Positions 1 through 11,359 of a DNA stretch of 64,000 nucleotides are shown here, in pieces. Below the pieces are notes generated by a model. It was given only the letters and a program-made list of their open reading frames with translations, was not told where the DNA came from and searched no databases. Made by a program: the position numbers and the translations under genes. The number at the start of each line of letters is the position of its first letter. Positions within the stretch are counted from its first letter, which is position 1. The stretch covers positions 45,251,409 to 45,315,408 of the forward strand of contig CM035151.1 in the NCBI GenBank assembly GCA_020205615.1, read 5' to 3'. Origin of the DNA: Panax quinquefolius (taxonomy: Eukaryota > Streptophyta > Magnoliopsida > Apiales > Araliaceae).

Positions 1-2210
1 CTAGCATCGTTTATCACTTTAAAACATGCTTAAACTCTTGCTTGGTTAACTTTTATTACGTCTAACACATAAGAATCATGTTTAAAGACACAATGAACAT
101 AAACATGCCATCTTCAATATTCAGTACTTCACTATTCACACAAATGCAATTTAGTTTAAAAAATATCTGAGTTTGCTTTTGAAATCATTTTAGACTTGAA
201 GAGTGAAATCTAAAACATCTTTAAATCTCTTTTCATGTGTAGTTAGGTCATGTTTGCATACTCACATGGTCAGAACACACTCCATGTGGTATTCATTGAT
301 ATTAGTCTCAATATGTCAAGTTTTCTTTAAAAAAGTCATTTAACTCATAGCCTAAACAACTTGGTCATGAACAAGGGAACGTTAAATAACAACTTAGCTT
401 CTTAATGTCCATAAACCAGTCATATATGTATACTATTGTGCTCAGAATTTGTAGAATACGAGTTTCATTAATGTTCGGTTTTGAAACTTTATGTTTTTAT
501 TATAAAAGTCCTATGAAATCATGTTGGACAATTCATATCTCATAAGAAAGCTTTATACCACATGTTATACTTCTTTTCATGCATGTATAGGTCATAATAC
601 CAGGTTAGAAACAACACAGTACAATAGAAACAAGAATCTGGTTTTGGGGATTAAGCGGCAATTGCTATTGCACCTAAGACAAACCTGGGCGCAGATTAAG
701 CCTTCACGACCGTAACAAGAAAGGATCTCTATTCTATAGAGTGTCAACCCAACTTCAATTTCTTCAGTTTAAAAAGGCTCAAGTTCATTATTAGAGGTTC
801 CATACATGTATACACACTTCATTAACACTTTGGTAGGACAATTCCAAATCTAATTTGGAAGAATTTAGTAGAATTTCCATGATTTAAAAACATTGAAATT
901 AAGTATTCAAGCAAGAATTTTACCTTCTTTGTAGCAAAGTATGCTTAGTTCCTTCTCTCTGCACTATCTAGACTCCTCCTCAATTACCAGCAACTCACAC
1001 TCTCAAACTTAGAATTTGACAGACAATTTTACAATAACGGGAAATAAAGACTGGAGCTGCCCTTTTATAGCAGAATTTATATCTAGCTAATGGCTTTACA
1101 CCAAAGTCTGAGTCCATGAGGTTGAAGAAGAACACAATGGTTATGGAAGAGTTGTTCAACCACCATTCCCAACCATTTGCATAGCAATGATCACCTAGTT
1201 ATAGTTAATGTGCACAGCACGGTAGTTTGCGTAAAGAAGATATAAAACACTATTTGGGAACTGATTTTGGGACAATGGTTTAAAAGCTCAGCAACTTAGT
1301 TAAATAATTCTTAGTTTGGTTTCTTTAATTCCCAAAATATAATTTTAATGTGTTAATACTACTACACTATGAAAAATTAGGGGTTTAATAATTTAATATT
1401 TAATATTTAATGCAAATAAAATAACGCAGTTAGGTATTATTGATCAGGTATTCCCCATAGATATTATTATTACTCACATAACAACATTAGGACACTATCC
1501 AATATTAAATGTCTATTCTAAAAAATTAATCCCTTTTCAAATATCTTAGATGCACAGTTAATTAATTAATTATGTATTAAAAGGTCACAATTGATTTTAT
1601 TGTGCTACTAGTTACCTCATACCATTCAAATGTACTCTTATCATATGATTTTCATAATGTCACACATTACAATAATGTTCCATTTCATTTCTACAGTAAT
1701 AAAAAACTTTTCCCAGACTGGCCATTGGTAGAATCACGCCATTTATCTTCTTGAGGAGGGCACAGCGATTAGCCTCTAGCGATGTCAAACTTGTATAGCT
1801 TTATGCCAGTTCCGACCTCTATCATCATACTAATTTCAAATAATATGAATTAAATTCCAAATCGATAATACTACTAGTTAAAGAGTCTACAAAATTATAT
1901 ATATAATTACACATAATTACTATTTTTTTTTTGCTAATTTTACACATAATTAATATTCCTTTTATTAAACTATTTTTCTTCTAATTCACTTAGTGAATTT
2001 CTTCGTTCCTCATTATACCACACTAGGCAATTCTCATAACTTTATGATAAGATCTTCATTAGTCTTATTACATTGCTACACCGTCTTATAGATCTCAATA
2101 CTTATTTAATTTAATCGAGGATTTATGACTCATGCTACAACAATTTTTAATTATATTCAAATAAATATTCGACTTTCATTAATAATATTCAGAAATTCTC
2201 GGGTATTACA
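1..2210 (-). mobile_element. Partial gypsy-type LTR, cut by the window edge
   Basis: Read on the minus strand the block begins at 2210 with TGTAATACCCGAGAATTTC, the kind of 5' terminus (TGTAAxxCCC) seen in the other chromovirus LTRs of this window. It interrupts an Ogre-like LTR that resumes at 2211. A TATA box (CTATAAAAGG on the minus strand) lies at 1061-1070. No coding sequence was recognised. The other LTR end and the target duplication lie outside the window, so solo and complete element cannot be told apart. Confidence 0.6.
1061..1070 (-). promoter_or_regulatory. TATA box of the partial LTR
   Basis: The minus strand reads CTATAAAAGG about 1.1 kb inside the LTR's 5' end. This is a good match to a plant TATA box and the likely U3 promoter of the LTR. 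It is assigned from sequence only. Confidence 0.45.
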
Positions 2211-2581
2211 TAGGCCCAACTCACACACACACAAACATACGTAGATAAAAAGTTAATTGAAAAGTGGCGGTAACCGTGTTTTTGCGGAAGTCATGGGGTG
2301 CCTAACACCTTCCCTTCGCTTAATCACGCCCCCAAACCTGAACAAATCTTGATTTCCAAGACTAGTTAAATAGTGTAAAACCATTTGGTCTTTGTGCAAA
2401 CCTTTTTTGGTTGAGTTGGTAAAACCATTTAAAATTTACCAACTGGCGACTTTAAAAGTCAAATTGTTGACATTTACATGTTGGACCTCTTCAAACTTGT
2501 TTTTTCAGACAAAACTCACCAAAAATGAGAACACCAAAAGACAAGCACAAAAAGGGACACAAAAAAATCCTGACGTCGACA
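2211..2581 (+). mobile_element. 3' end of an Ogre/Tat-like LTR
   Basis: This block aligns by eye with the last 370 bases of the complete Ogre-like LTR at 15375-18123. Shared features are a GTGCCTAACACCTTCC segment, the phrase 'tgtgcaaacctttt', a 'ccaactgg' block and the terminal GACGTCGACA. The GTGCCTAACACCTTCC block is typical of plant Ogre/Tat LTRs (established knowledge). The upstream part of the LTR is replaced by the minus-strand LTR ending at 2210. Confidence 0.7.
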
Positions 2582-2598
2582 GGTGGTGACTCTGCTAG
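2582..2598 (+). other. Ogre-like primer-binding region, split by element A
   Basis: Right after the LTR end, GG is followed by TGGTGACTCTGCTAG, continued as GGAC after element A at 13742. This resembles the tRNA-Arg primer-binding site region of Ogre elements. The last five bases, GCTAG at 2594-2598, are the target duplication of element A, repeated at 13737-13741. Confidence 0.6.
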
Positions 2599-2713
2599 TG
2601 TGATGCCCCCAAAATAGGCATACATCACCCATCTTGAGTCGCCAAATACATGGTACAAAATTCAAATAAAACTTAATTATACAATAGTCGTGTAAAATAC
2701 GACTAAACATATG

Positions 2714-4267
2714 TGATGATCGATTTCGCAATCAATGAATACGTGCAAGTATACACGGTCAACAAGTAATAAAGTGATAGTAGAGTATCGTTCCCACGAG
2801 GAATTATTTAATAAAAATTACCAATTACTAATTCTTAACCAAACTAATTTTATTTAAACAATCTCAAATCGTGATTTTTCTAATTAACAAAACTAAATTA
2901 AAACTAGGTTACTTTATAAATGAATTCAAATAAATAAAGGCTAAGACTCCAATATCCCCAATTATGAACTATAAATCAATTATCCAATTATCCCAATTAT
3001 TATGTCTACTGAATTGTTAACAGAAATTCTCAAATGCCAAAAGCCCTCTCTCGAGTGATCAATTGCCTTCTATTTAACCCAGATTAATTTCGCTATATCT
3101 CTATACAAAACAATTGAATTAAACTCGTTACAATCCCAAATCCTTATGTGTTACATGCGGTAAATAGATATTCTCATTCTATTCACAAACCTAATTATTC
3201 ACTGTGCAAATAACTAAGTCACATGTCACCATGCCCAATTCTAACCCTAGAATTCCTTTCTCAATTCCTTCTAGAGTGACACAGTAATTACTGATCAGAT
3301 AATTAATCAATAAGCTCAAAGAAAGATGAACAATTCACTTCAACATAAATAATTGAAATAAATCAAATAATCAATTCATAATCATAAAAGGTTCCATTGG
3401 AATCTTAATAAAAAGATTTAGTTCATAATTAATGAATTAAAACCAAGAATCCACAATTGAATAGACATTAAAAGATAAAAGTAAGATGAGAGAAGAGAAT
3501 AGAATCATTGTCGCTAACTCACGATGCTTCCTCTTGCTCTTGCTCTTGAACTTCAATGGTCTCCAAGTTGCTTCAATCTCCAAAACTAATAAGAACTAGG
3601 GTTATGTTCTAATCTAAAGGAGTGTTTAATCCAATCTAATCTATGTAATCTCCTTTATTTTATGTCTTACATCATGTATTTATAGGTTACAAGTCCAATT
3701 TTTAGCTTAGGAACAAACCCAATCCAATTTGGAGTCAAAAAAGTGTCAAAATTCGCCCAAAATGCGTCCGGTCACACCTTAACCTCTTCCCCAGCCTTGA
3801 CAAAGACTGTTCACACGACGCTGAGAATTTGCCTTATAGCTCCCCGGCGCTATAAATAGGCTTAAAATTAGCGCCCCGGCGCTGTTACAAGTTTTGACAT
3901 TTTCTGCTCTGACGTCCTTTGGGAAAATGGCCATAACGTCTTCGTCCGAACTTCGATTTTGATGATTCAATATGTTCCAGAAAGAGGAGAAGTAGATCTA
4001 CAACTTTAATTCTTTATGTGTTTCGAAATAATGTTTGGAGCTATAGTCAAATTGGCTCTGAAGTGACTGCTGTGTAAATGGCAAGCCGAAAACGCGAATC
4101 TGGCCACCCCAAACGTCGATCCAAGTAACTTTTGTTCCAAATCATACAAAACAATAGAAAACATGCTTGAATAGACACAAACATATAAAAACATCATAAA
4201 AGACTTGAGAACAACAATAAATTAAGCCCGAATGTATCCAATTCATGTATATAAAACTCACTCATCA
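2714..4267 (-). mobile_element. Solo LTR (unclassified) nested in the LTR of A
   Basis: The ends are TGATGATCG and CTCATCA (TG...CA), flanked by a perfect ATATG duplication at 2709-2713 and 4268-4272. The undisturbed LTR at 11360-13736 runs straight through the site. It has no coding potential. The right side (about 3835-3890) holds two CCCCGGCGCT boxes. The minus strand is proposed because TATAAATAC occurs at about 3676-3684 in that direction, but a plus-strand TATAAATA also occurs at 3851, so orientation is uncertain. Its size allows a solo LTR or a terminal-repeat-only element. Confidence 0.85.
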
Positions 4268-5194
4268 ATATGCTGTGAGTTTTAATACAAATATTGTCAT
4301 CTAGACAATATACAAACTCAATGGGGTCCTCATTACATATATTGTCACACTATTTAACAGAATAGTGAGGACTACTAATACTATCATCTGGTCCATCACT
4401 CCGTTCCCCGACTCCTCCCAGCTATATTCTCATTTCCTAGAGAGAATAGTGAAAGAAAGGGTGAGCTCAACTAGCCCAGTAAGAAATATTATGACTAAGA
4501 TAATGTAGAATAAATTATCATTAGCCTTAAATAGTGTTAAAGTGATATAATATAACAAACATCAAGTTTAACTGCAGCGGAACAAGCTATCCAATAAAAG
4601 AGTCAAGTAGAGAATAAAATCTATTATCTTCTATAATTTAAAAGGTTTTTCATCAATTTTATCGTTGGGACTCAGCTTAACAAATAATCCGCATCATCGA
4701 ATCACCCCTGTACTACGGCCAAGGATATTCTTTAGTATCACGACCACAACTATCCATGCACTACGGGGCAAGAATATTTGTGTATTCATTAATGGTCATG
4801 ATCATGCCAACAACTGTCCATCAATGCACTACGGGCCAATGAGGACTTTTACCACATCATTTGTAACATTACGGTCATGATTACACCGAATAATCCCTAG
4901 TCATAATCATACCAAGTCCATCTATGCACTACAGGCTACAGATGACTTTAAAAAAATATAAACATGAGGATGATAACAACGATATAAGAATTCAATAAAA
5001 CAAGTTCAAGAATTAAGTTATTCAAGAACTAATAACGTTCAAATTGTCAACATGATACTTCTTTGTAGAGTAAAATTCAAGAATGCTCGAAAGAATATTT
5101 CCATGAAAGATCTTTGGATGAAGCGCAAATATTAAGGATATTCCACTAATTTCATGGAGTATAGAAGTCAAAACTTTAACCAACTCGAAGATAA

Positions 5195-5600
5195 TAAATA
5201 ATGGAATAACAAAAGAAATCACCATGCATGCGGTACTTCGCATAAACAGGTTATTCCAACACAATAATAATAACAAAACCAGGTCAGACGAAATTCGCAC
5301 CGACAGGATGTTCTAACAGAATAATAAAAAATAGAATAACAATAGAAATCACCATGCATGCGGTACTTCGCATAGACAGGTTATTCCAACAGAATACTAA
5401 ATAACATAACTAGGTCAGGCGTAATACGCACCGACAAGATGTTCCAACAAAAAAGTAAAGACGGAACCAGGTCCCGTGTAAAACACACAGACAGAATATT
5501 CCAACAGAATAATAAAGAATAAAATAACAGGAGAATTTCACCAAGTATAGGGAAGTTCGCGTATACAGGTTATTCCAACAGAATAATAAAAATGGAATAA
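5195..5600 (-). repeat. Degenerate tandem repeats in the 3' LTR of A
   Basis: Repeated blocks alternate 'ggttattccaacagaataata', 'aaccaggtcaggcg' and 'gcaccgacaggatgttccaac' modules. Two units of about 130 bases are followed by shorter partial ones. The same array occurs at the same place in the other LTR (12400-12810), so it predates the insertion of A. Confidence 0.75.
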
Positions 5601-6533
5601 CAGAAGTTCTCTTCATGAATACAAAAGAAATAATACCCCCTACCTTAAGAAGAAGAGTACTAGATATATAAGTAGTGAAGTAGCAGAATACTTTTCTTCT
5701 TTCTCTTTATAGTTTATCTCTCTGTAGTTTCAAAGGAATTAAGTAAGAAATAATGATGGAATGAGCTTCTATTTATAGAAAATGAACTTCATATTAACTA
5801 ACTCATGAAACGGTCCAGATTGATTTACTTTAATCTGACGGTCCATATTTAAAGCAAAATCTTTTAAATAAAATATAATATATTCTATTTATAATCTAAT
5901 AAAATGAATAACTTTATAAAAGATTTTACTATGCAAACACTATGCAGGCACTATGCAAATACTATGCATAATAAAATATAATATATTCTAATTATTGTCT
6001 AATAAAAATGATAACTTTATAAAAGTATTATATTTTATATAAAAAGATTTTACTATTAGCCTAATAAAACGAATAACTTTATAAAAGTATTCTGTTTTAT
6101 ATAAAAAGCTTTTCTGTTTTACTACATTAATAATACCAATAAAACAAAATTGAGTGACTTATCACATAAACATCAATAATCAATACCGTATGCTACTATG
6201 CAACCACGCGTATTACTGTACTTTTAATACCGAGTAGATCAACAGTATTAATTGTTAAACTTCCGCCGTTATTTTTAATAAAATATTTTTGTCATTTTCT
6301 CAATCCGACGCAATAATTTCGTTGTGGGGTCCACCAATTATTGTGTCGTTGTACGAACATTCCCTGTTAAAACAAATATTCCCCGACTAATCGAATATTA
6401 TATACAACTTGCGTACTTTGCAAAATTTATAAATATTACCCACAACTATAACATTATATCAAATTTACTCCATAATATTCAAAAATGATATTTATAGAAA
6501 ATTCATCTTTATTCAAAAAGTTGGGGTCCTACA

Positions 6534-6546
6534 ACCTCCCCTTCTT
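6534..6546 (-). other. Polypurine tract of element A
   Basis: The minus strand reads AAGAAGGGGAGGT directly before the 3' LTR start TGTAGG. This is the expected plus-strand DNA primer of a Ty3/gypsy element. It overlaps the pol stop codon (TAA at 6545-6547). Confidence 0.85.
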
Positions 6547-7031
6547 ATGAAATTTCGCCCTCGAAATTATGGTACGTACCTGGTATGTCAAAGAGGTAAG
6601 GAAACCTTGATTTCATTTCAGATTCTAACTCCCAAGTAATTTCCTCAACATCGTGGTTTCTCCATAAAAATTTGACTTGAGGTATAACCTTGGAGCGTAG
6701 AATATGTTCCTTCTTATCCAAGATTTGAACAGGAACCTCTTCATACGTCAAATCTTCCGCTATTTCATTCGGTTCTAACTTAATAATGTGGTTCGGGTCT
6801 TTCACATATTTACGTAACATGGATATATGAAAAATGTTATGAACACGAGACATACTTGGCAGTAAAGCGAGTCTATAGGCCACAGTTCTTACTCGATCGA
6901 GGATTAAAAATGGGCCGATGAATCGAGGATTGAGTTTTCCTCTCTTTTCAAATCTCGTAACTCCTTTCCATGGAGCAACACATAACAACACATGATCTCT
7001 TATATCGAATTCCACATCCTTTCGATGAAGA
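6545..7031 (-). pseudogene. Integrase C-terminus with GPY/F module and chromodomain (element A)
   Basis: An open stretch of 156 codons encodes the end of the Pol polyprotein. The GPY/F module is seen as RFIGPFLILDRV, followed by the VHNIFHISMLRKY segment typical of plant chromoviruses. The final segment, with FLWRNHDVEEITWE and then RFPYLF, is a chromodomain of the chromovirus type, thought to guide integration to marked chromatin. The natural stop lies just before the polypurine tract. The reading frame differs from the integrase core upstream, so there is a frameshift near 7016-7035. Confidence 0.88.
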
Positions 7032-8166
7032 TCAGCATAACTCTTTTAGTCGATCTTGTGAGGTTTTTAAACGTTGTCGGATCGTTTGAATCTTTTCCAT
7101 AGTCATGCGTACCAACTCCGGTCCCAACAACGTTGCTTCACCCACCTCATCCCAGCATACTGGAGAATGACACTTTCTTCCATACAATGCTTCGAATGGA
7201 GCCATACCAATACTTGCTTGATAACTGTTGTTGTAGGAAAACTCCACAAATGGTAAGAACTTGTCCCAACTTCCCTTCAAATCAAGGACACATAATCTTA
7301 ATAGATCTTCAAGAGTTTGAATAGTCCTCTCTGACTGTCCGTCCGTCTGAGGATGATATGCCAACCTAAATTGTAAGTCTATGCCCATAGCTTTTTGCAA
7401 ACTAACCGAAAATCGTGAAGTGAATCTTGGGTCTCGATCAGAAACTATGGATACCGGCATACCATGCAGTCTTACAATCTCGTTTATGTACATACGAGCA
7501 AGACGTTCAAGTGTATAAGTTTCTCGTATCGGTAAGAAATGAGCAGACTTGGTCAATTCATCAACAATGACCCAAATTGCATCTATGCCTTGAGAAACCT
7601 TAGGAAGACCAGTAACGAAATCCATGGTAATGTGCTCCCACTTCCATTCTGGAATTTCAAGTGGTTGCAATGGACCTTTTGGTACTTGATGCTCCGCTTT
7701 AACTCATTGACAAGTTAGACACCTTGAGATAAACAAATATATCTCTCTTCATATTGCTCCACCAAAATGTATGATGAAGATCATGATACATTTTGGTACT
7801 CCGCCACGATGGATTGCAAATGGTGTGTTGTGCGCCCCATCATGATTTTATACTTTAAATCGTATCGTTAGGAACACAAAGTCTGGAGTTGACTCGAAGT
7901 ATTCCTTCTTCATCGATTTTTACTTCCGGTATAGCACCTTCTTGCACTTTCTTCCTCATACGCATCAGCTCTAGGTCTGCAGCTTGAGCATCTTTAACGT
8001 TATCAATTAAAGTCGGTTCTACTTGTATATTCGCCATCATCATATGGGTCCTTGGAGTCTTTAACTCTATCTCCATCCTTTGCAAGTCACACAAAATGGG
8101 CCTTTGTGTTGACAATATCGCATTCGCACTTGCATATGATCTTATACTCAATGTGTCAGCTACCAC
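7032..8166 (-). pseudogene. Integrase zinc-binding region and catalytic core (element A)
   Basis: The core (7032-7670) keeps the D,D-35-E signature: D in [13 protein letters not shown] in VSDRDPRF and E in [13 protein letters not shown]. The N-terminal part (about 7680-8166) carries the linker after RNase H and a damaged HHCC finger in which CLTCQ can still be read near 7715. At least two frameshifts separate this from RNase H and from the core (near 8160 and 7675-7855). There is an in-frame stop after CLTCQ. Integrase would join element cDNA to host DNA, but this copy cannot be translated as a unit. Confidence 0.85.
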
Positions 8167-9341
8167 GTTCGCTTTTCCAGGATGGTATGATCATAATCTT
8201 TTAACAGTTCAAGCCAACGTCGTTGTCGCATGTTGAGTTCCTTTTGAGTGAAGAAATATTTGAGGCTTTTATGATCCGTAAAGATCTCCACTTTCTCCCC
8301 ATACAAGTAATGCCTCAAAATCTTTAGTGCGAAGACAATAGCTGCCAACTCTAGATCATGAGTTGGATAATTCCTCTCATATTCTTTGAGTTGTCTTGAG
8401 GTATAGGCTATGACTTTCCCATGTTGCATGAGAACACATCCCAACCCTTTGTCCGAAGCATCACTGTAGATGACAAATCCCTCCGAGCCAGATGGTATTC
8501 TCAGAACAGGTGCTGAAATGAGTCTGCTCTTGAGTTCTTGAAAACTCTTCTCACATTCTTCGATCCAACCAAACTTTATATCTTTCCGAGTCAGCTGAGT
8601 TAATGGAGTAGCGATTCGAGAAAATCCTTCCATGAATCTTCGATAATAACCAGCTAAACCGAGAAAGCTACGTACTTCGATCATTGATTTAGGTTGCTCC
8701 TAGCTTTGAATAGCTTCAATATTTGCTGGGTCAACAGAAATTCCATGACTTGATACCACGTGCCCAAGGAATGCTACTTCCTCAAGCCAAAACTCGCATT
8801 TCTTCAACTTGGCATAAAGCTTATATTCACGAAGCTTTTGGAGTGTCAGCCTCAAGTGTTGCTCATGATCTTCATGGCTTTTGGAATAAATAAGGATGTC
8901 ATCAATAAAGACGACAACAAAGTGATCTAAATATTCATTGATTACTTGGTTCATCATATCCATGAAGGCAGCAGGAGCATTAGTCAATCCAAAGGACATT
9001 ACTAGGAATTCATAAAGACCATACCGAGTTCTGGAAGCCGTCTTTGGAATGTCATAGGTTCTAATATTCAATTGCTGATATCCGGAATGAAGATCGATCT
9101 TTGAAAAGAATTTGGCTCCTTACAACTGGTCAAACAGGTCATCAATACGTGCCAATGGGTACCTATTTTTGATGGTGACATGATTGAACTCCCGATAATC
9201 AATACAAAGTTGCATACTCCCATCTTTCTTCTTCACGAATAGAACAGGGGCACCCCAAGGAGAAGTACTAGGATGAATAAAGCCAATGTCTAACAATTCC
9301 TGCAGTTGGGTCTTTAACTCCTCAAGTTCAATAGGATCCAT
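8160..9341 (-). pseudogene. Reverse transcriptase and RNase H (element A)
   Basis: RT motifs in order are [34 protein letters not shown] and the catalytic [13 protein letters not shown] (xxDD). RNase H follows with [27 protein letters not shown] and TDHKSLKYF, so its acidic residues are kept. The frame is the same as gag and protease. It is cut by TAA at about 9119 (QLxGA, normally Q) and TAG at about 8698 (QSxEQP, normally W). Each is a single C-to-T or G-to-A change from the usual codon. Confidence 0.9.
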
Positions 9342-9983
9342 TCAATATGGGGCTTTGGAAATAGGTTTTGTACCAGGTTCAAGGTCGATACAAAATTCAA
9401 TTTCACGCTCTGGGGGTAGGCCAAGAAGTTCTTCAAGGAATACGTCAGGAAATTCATTAACAATAGAAATATCATTCAAAACTGACGTATTTTTGCTTAG
9501 ATCCGTAACATGAGCTAAGAAAGCTTGACATCCGGTTTTCAATAAACGAATAACTTTATGGCTTGAGATGATCGTGATTGACTTTAATGGTTTTGTCGCT
9601 TGAATTCGCATAATAGGTTGATTAGGAATATGAAATCTAACAACCTTACGAAAATAATCAATTTTTGCATGATGAGTAGTTAACTAATCAATCCCTAGAA
9701 TCACGTCAAATGCAAGTATTTTTAATGAAATAAGATTGACAGGTAATGTGAGGGTACCGATTTGACCCAAACAAGACTTATAAACAGTGGATGTAATGAA
9801 GGTTTCTCCCAACGGAGTTTCCACAGATATGTCAATGTCTAATTTCTTCGGAGTCAAATTTAATCGTTTAGCGCAAGTAGGAGAAATAAAAGAATGGGTA
9901 GAATCGGTATCAAATAAAGTATAGACTTCGCTAGAGTTTATGATAAGCTTACCCGTGATGATCTCATTCGGGTTCCTTGGTTT
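9342..9983 (-). pseudogene. Aspartic protease region (element A)
   Basis: The active-site segment reads LFDTDSTHSFIS where family members have DTGATHSFIS, so the essential glycine is changed to Asp, consistent with one G-to-A step. GIDxLTTHHAKID follows with TAG where Trp is expected. The segment ends before the RT at PYxMDP, where CGA appears to have become TGA. Protease would cut the Gag-Pol polyprotein. Frame and order agree with the neighbours. Confidence 0.8.
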
Positions 9984-11171
9984 CTAGGTGGTCACAATAA
10001 ACGCTCTCCCTTGCACTACCAGCTTTGACTTTTCTGGGACGGCCTTTGGTGCCTCCATCCTAGCTGAACTTATCTTCGGTGAACGACAAAATCGGGTTAG
10101 GTGACCTTCTCTTCCACAATTATAACAAGCTTTGGATAGTATCATGCAGTTTGGACTGATGTGTCCCTCCCCTCCGCATTTGAAGCATATGATAGGTGGT
10201 CGTTCTCCTTCCTTAACAACGGGTGCTGGTGTTGACGTCTTTCCATCATTATTGAATCTTCTCTTCTTGAAATGTCCATTCTTATTGCTTTGGCCCTGAT
10301 TACCATCGAAGTGGTTACCATTTCTGGCCTGTTGATTCCCTCCACGCTTGTTGTCACCGCTTTGATGACTGCTCTCACTGGTATTATCATTTTGCTGGTT
10401 ACTCTCTTTTGGTTGCGTTGACTCATTATCGCGCTCCACTAACTGAGCCCTATTTACAACATCTGAATACAAACACAGTTTATGAGAAATAAGATGTTGA
10501 CGTATCTCCGACTTCAAACCTCTTAAAAACATACATGTCATTCTCTCTTTATTATCCACCAAGTGGGACGTAAACCGGGACAACTCGGCAAACTTGGCTT
10601 CGTACTACGACACGGTCATGTTATTTTGCTCCAACTTGATGAACTCCACCTCCTTCATGTAACGAATACTTTCGGGAAAGTACTTGTTGTTGAATAGTTC
10701 TTGGAACTTCTCCCAAGACATTTTCAATGTGGCAGGTTGAGTACGCTTTACCGATTCCCACCAGTAATCTGGCTCTCCTCGCAACATAAAGGCGGCCAAG
10801 GGAACCCTTTGCTCCTCGGAGCATCCCAAGACATCAAATATCTTGGTGATCTACTTTATCCATGCTTCCGCCTTAAGTGGTTTTGGCTCTCCAATAAACT
10901 CCGGTGGTCCCATCTCCTTGAACTGTTTATCGGTGACCGTCCGAGAGTTTCCAGTGTTTCCACCAACATTTTGGATAGGAGTCGCTCTCGCCTGTTGTTG
11001 CATGAATTGTATAAAGCCTCTGAACATTCCATTATTCATCATTTGGTCAGTGTTGTTGTTTTTCTAAGGATTGTTGCCTTCCTGATGCACATTATCCTGA
11101 TTATTGATATGTGGTGTGAATCAATGGTCGTCTGTGCTCCATTGCTATTCTTAACATTCTCGGATGTCATT
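9984..11171 (-). pseudogene. gag (element A)
   Basis: The probable original start is the ATG at 11171 (MTSENVKNSNGAQ...), about 175 bases after the primer-binding site, so there is no room for an extra upstream ORF. The retrotransposon Gag domain is recognisable through REPDYWWESVKR-like and NNKYFPESIRYMKEVEF segments. A Gln/Asn-rich linker is followed by two intact CCHC zinc knuckles at about 10075-10190 (CFKCGGEGHISPNC and CYNCGREGHLTRFC), the nucleic-acid-binding part of the capsid protein. There is a frameshift near 11042. In-frame TAG codons occur at about 10851 and 10605 where Gln is likely. Confidence 0.87.
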
Positions 11172-11345
11172 TTCAGATACTGCCACAAAACAAAAGTTAA
11201 TTGACATGTAACATATTATCCCTATATTCTGACCGACCAATTAAATACAAAAAAAAAACTTAGGTAGGTCATACTAGCAAAGGAATTCCCTGTCTCTCCC
11301 CTCCTAGTTCTATTCTCACATCTTAGCCGGGGATCATATCCCTAA

Positions 11346-11357
11346 GCTTTGATACCA
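11346..11357 (-). other. Primer-binding site of element A (tRNA-iMet type)
   Basis: The minus strand reads TGGTATCAAAGC two bases after the LTR end. It differs by one base from the standard TGGTATCAGAGC complementary to initiator tRNA-Met. Confidence 0.85.
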
Positions 11358-11359
11358 AC

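Larger units (their letters stand above)
2599..6533 (-). repeat. 3' LTR of element A, interrupted
   Basis: The LTR runs on the minus strand from TGTAGGACCCC at 6533 to GGGGCATCACA at 2599. It is interrupted by a 1554-base insertion at 2714-4267. A TATA-like TTCTATAAATAG lies at about 5769-5780 on the minus strand. A 17-base hairpin (5-base arms) lies at 4462-4478, and a set of 'GGCCCGTAGTGCA'-type repeats lies at about 4720-4940. Confidence 0.92.

Noticed and set aside
5022..5616. Minus-strand frames of 68-92 codons with Cys/Leu-rich translation (also 12226-12750)
   Set aside because: They lie in the tandem repeat modules of the A LTRs and differ between the two LTR copies.
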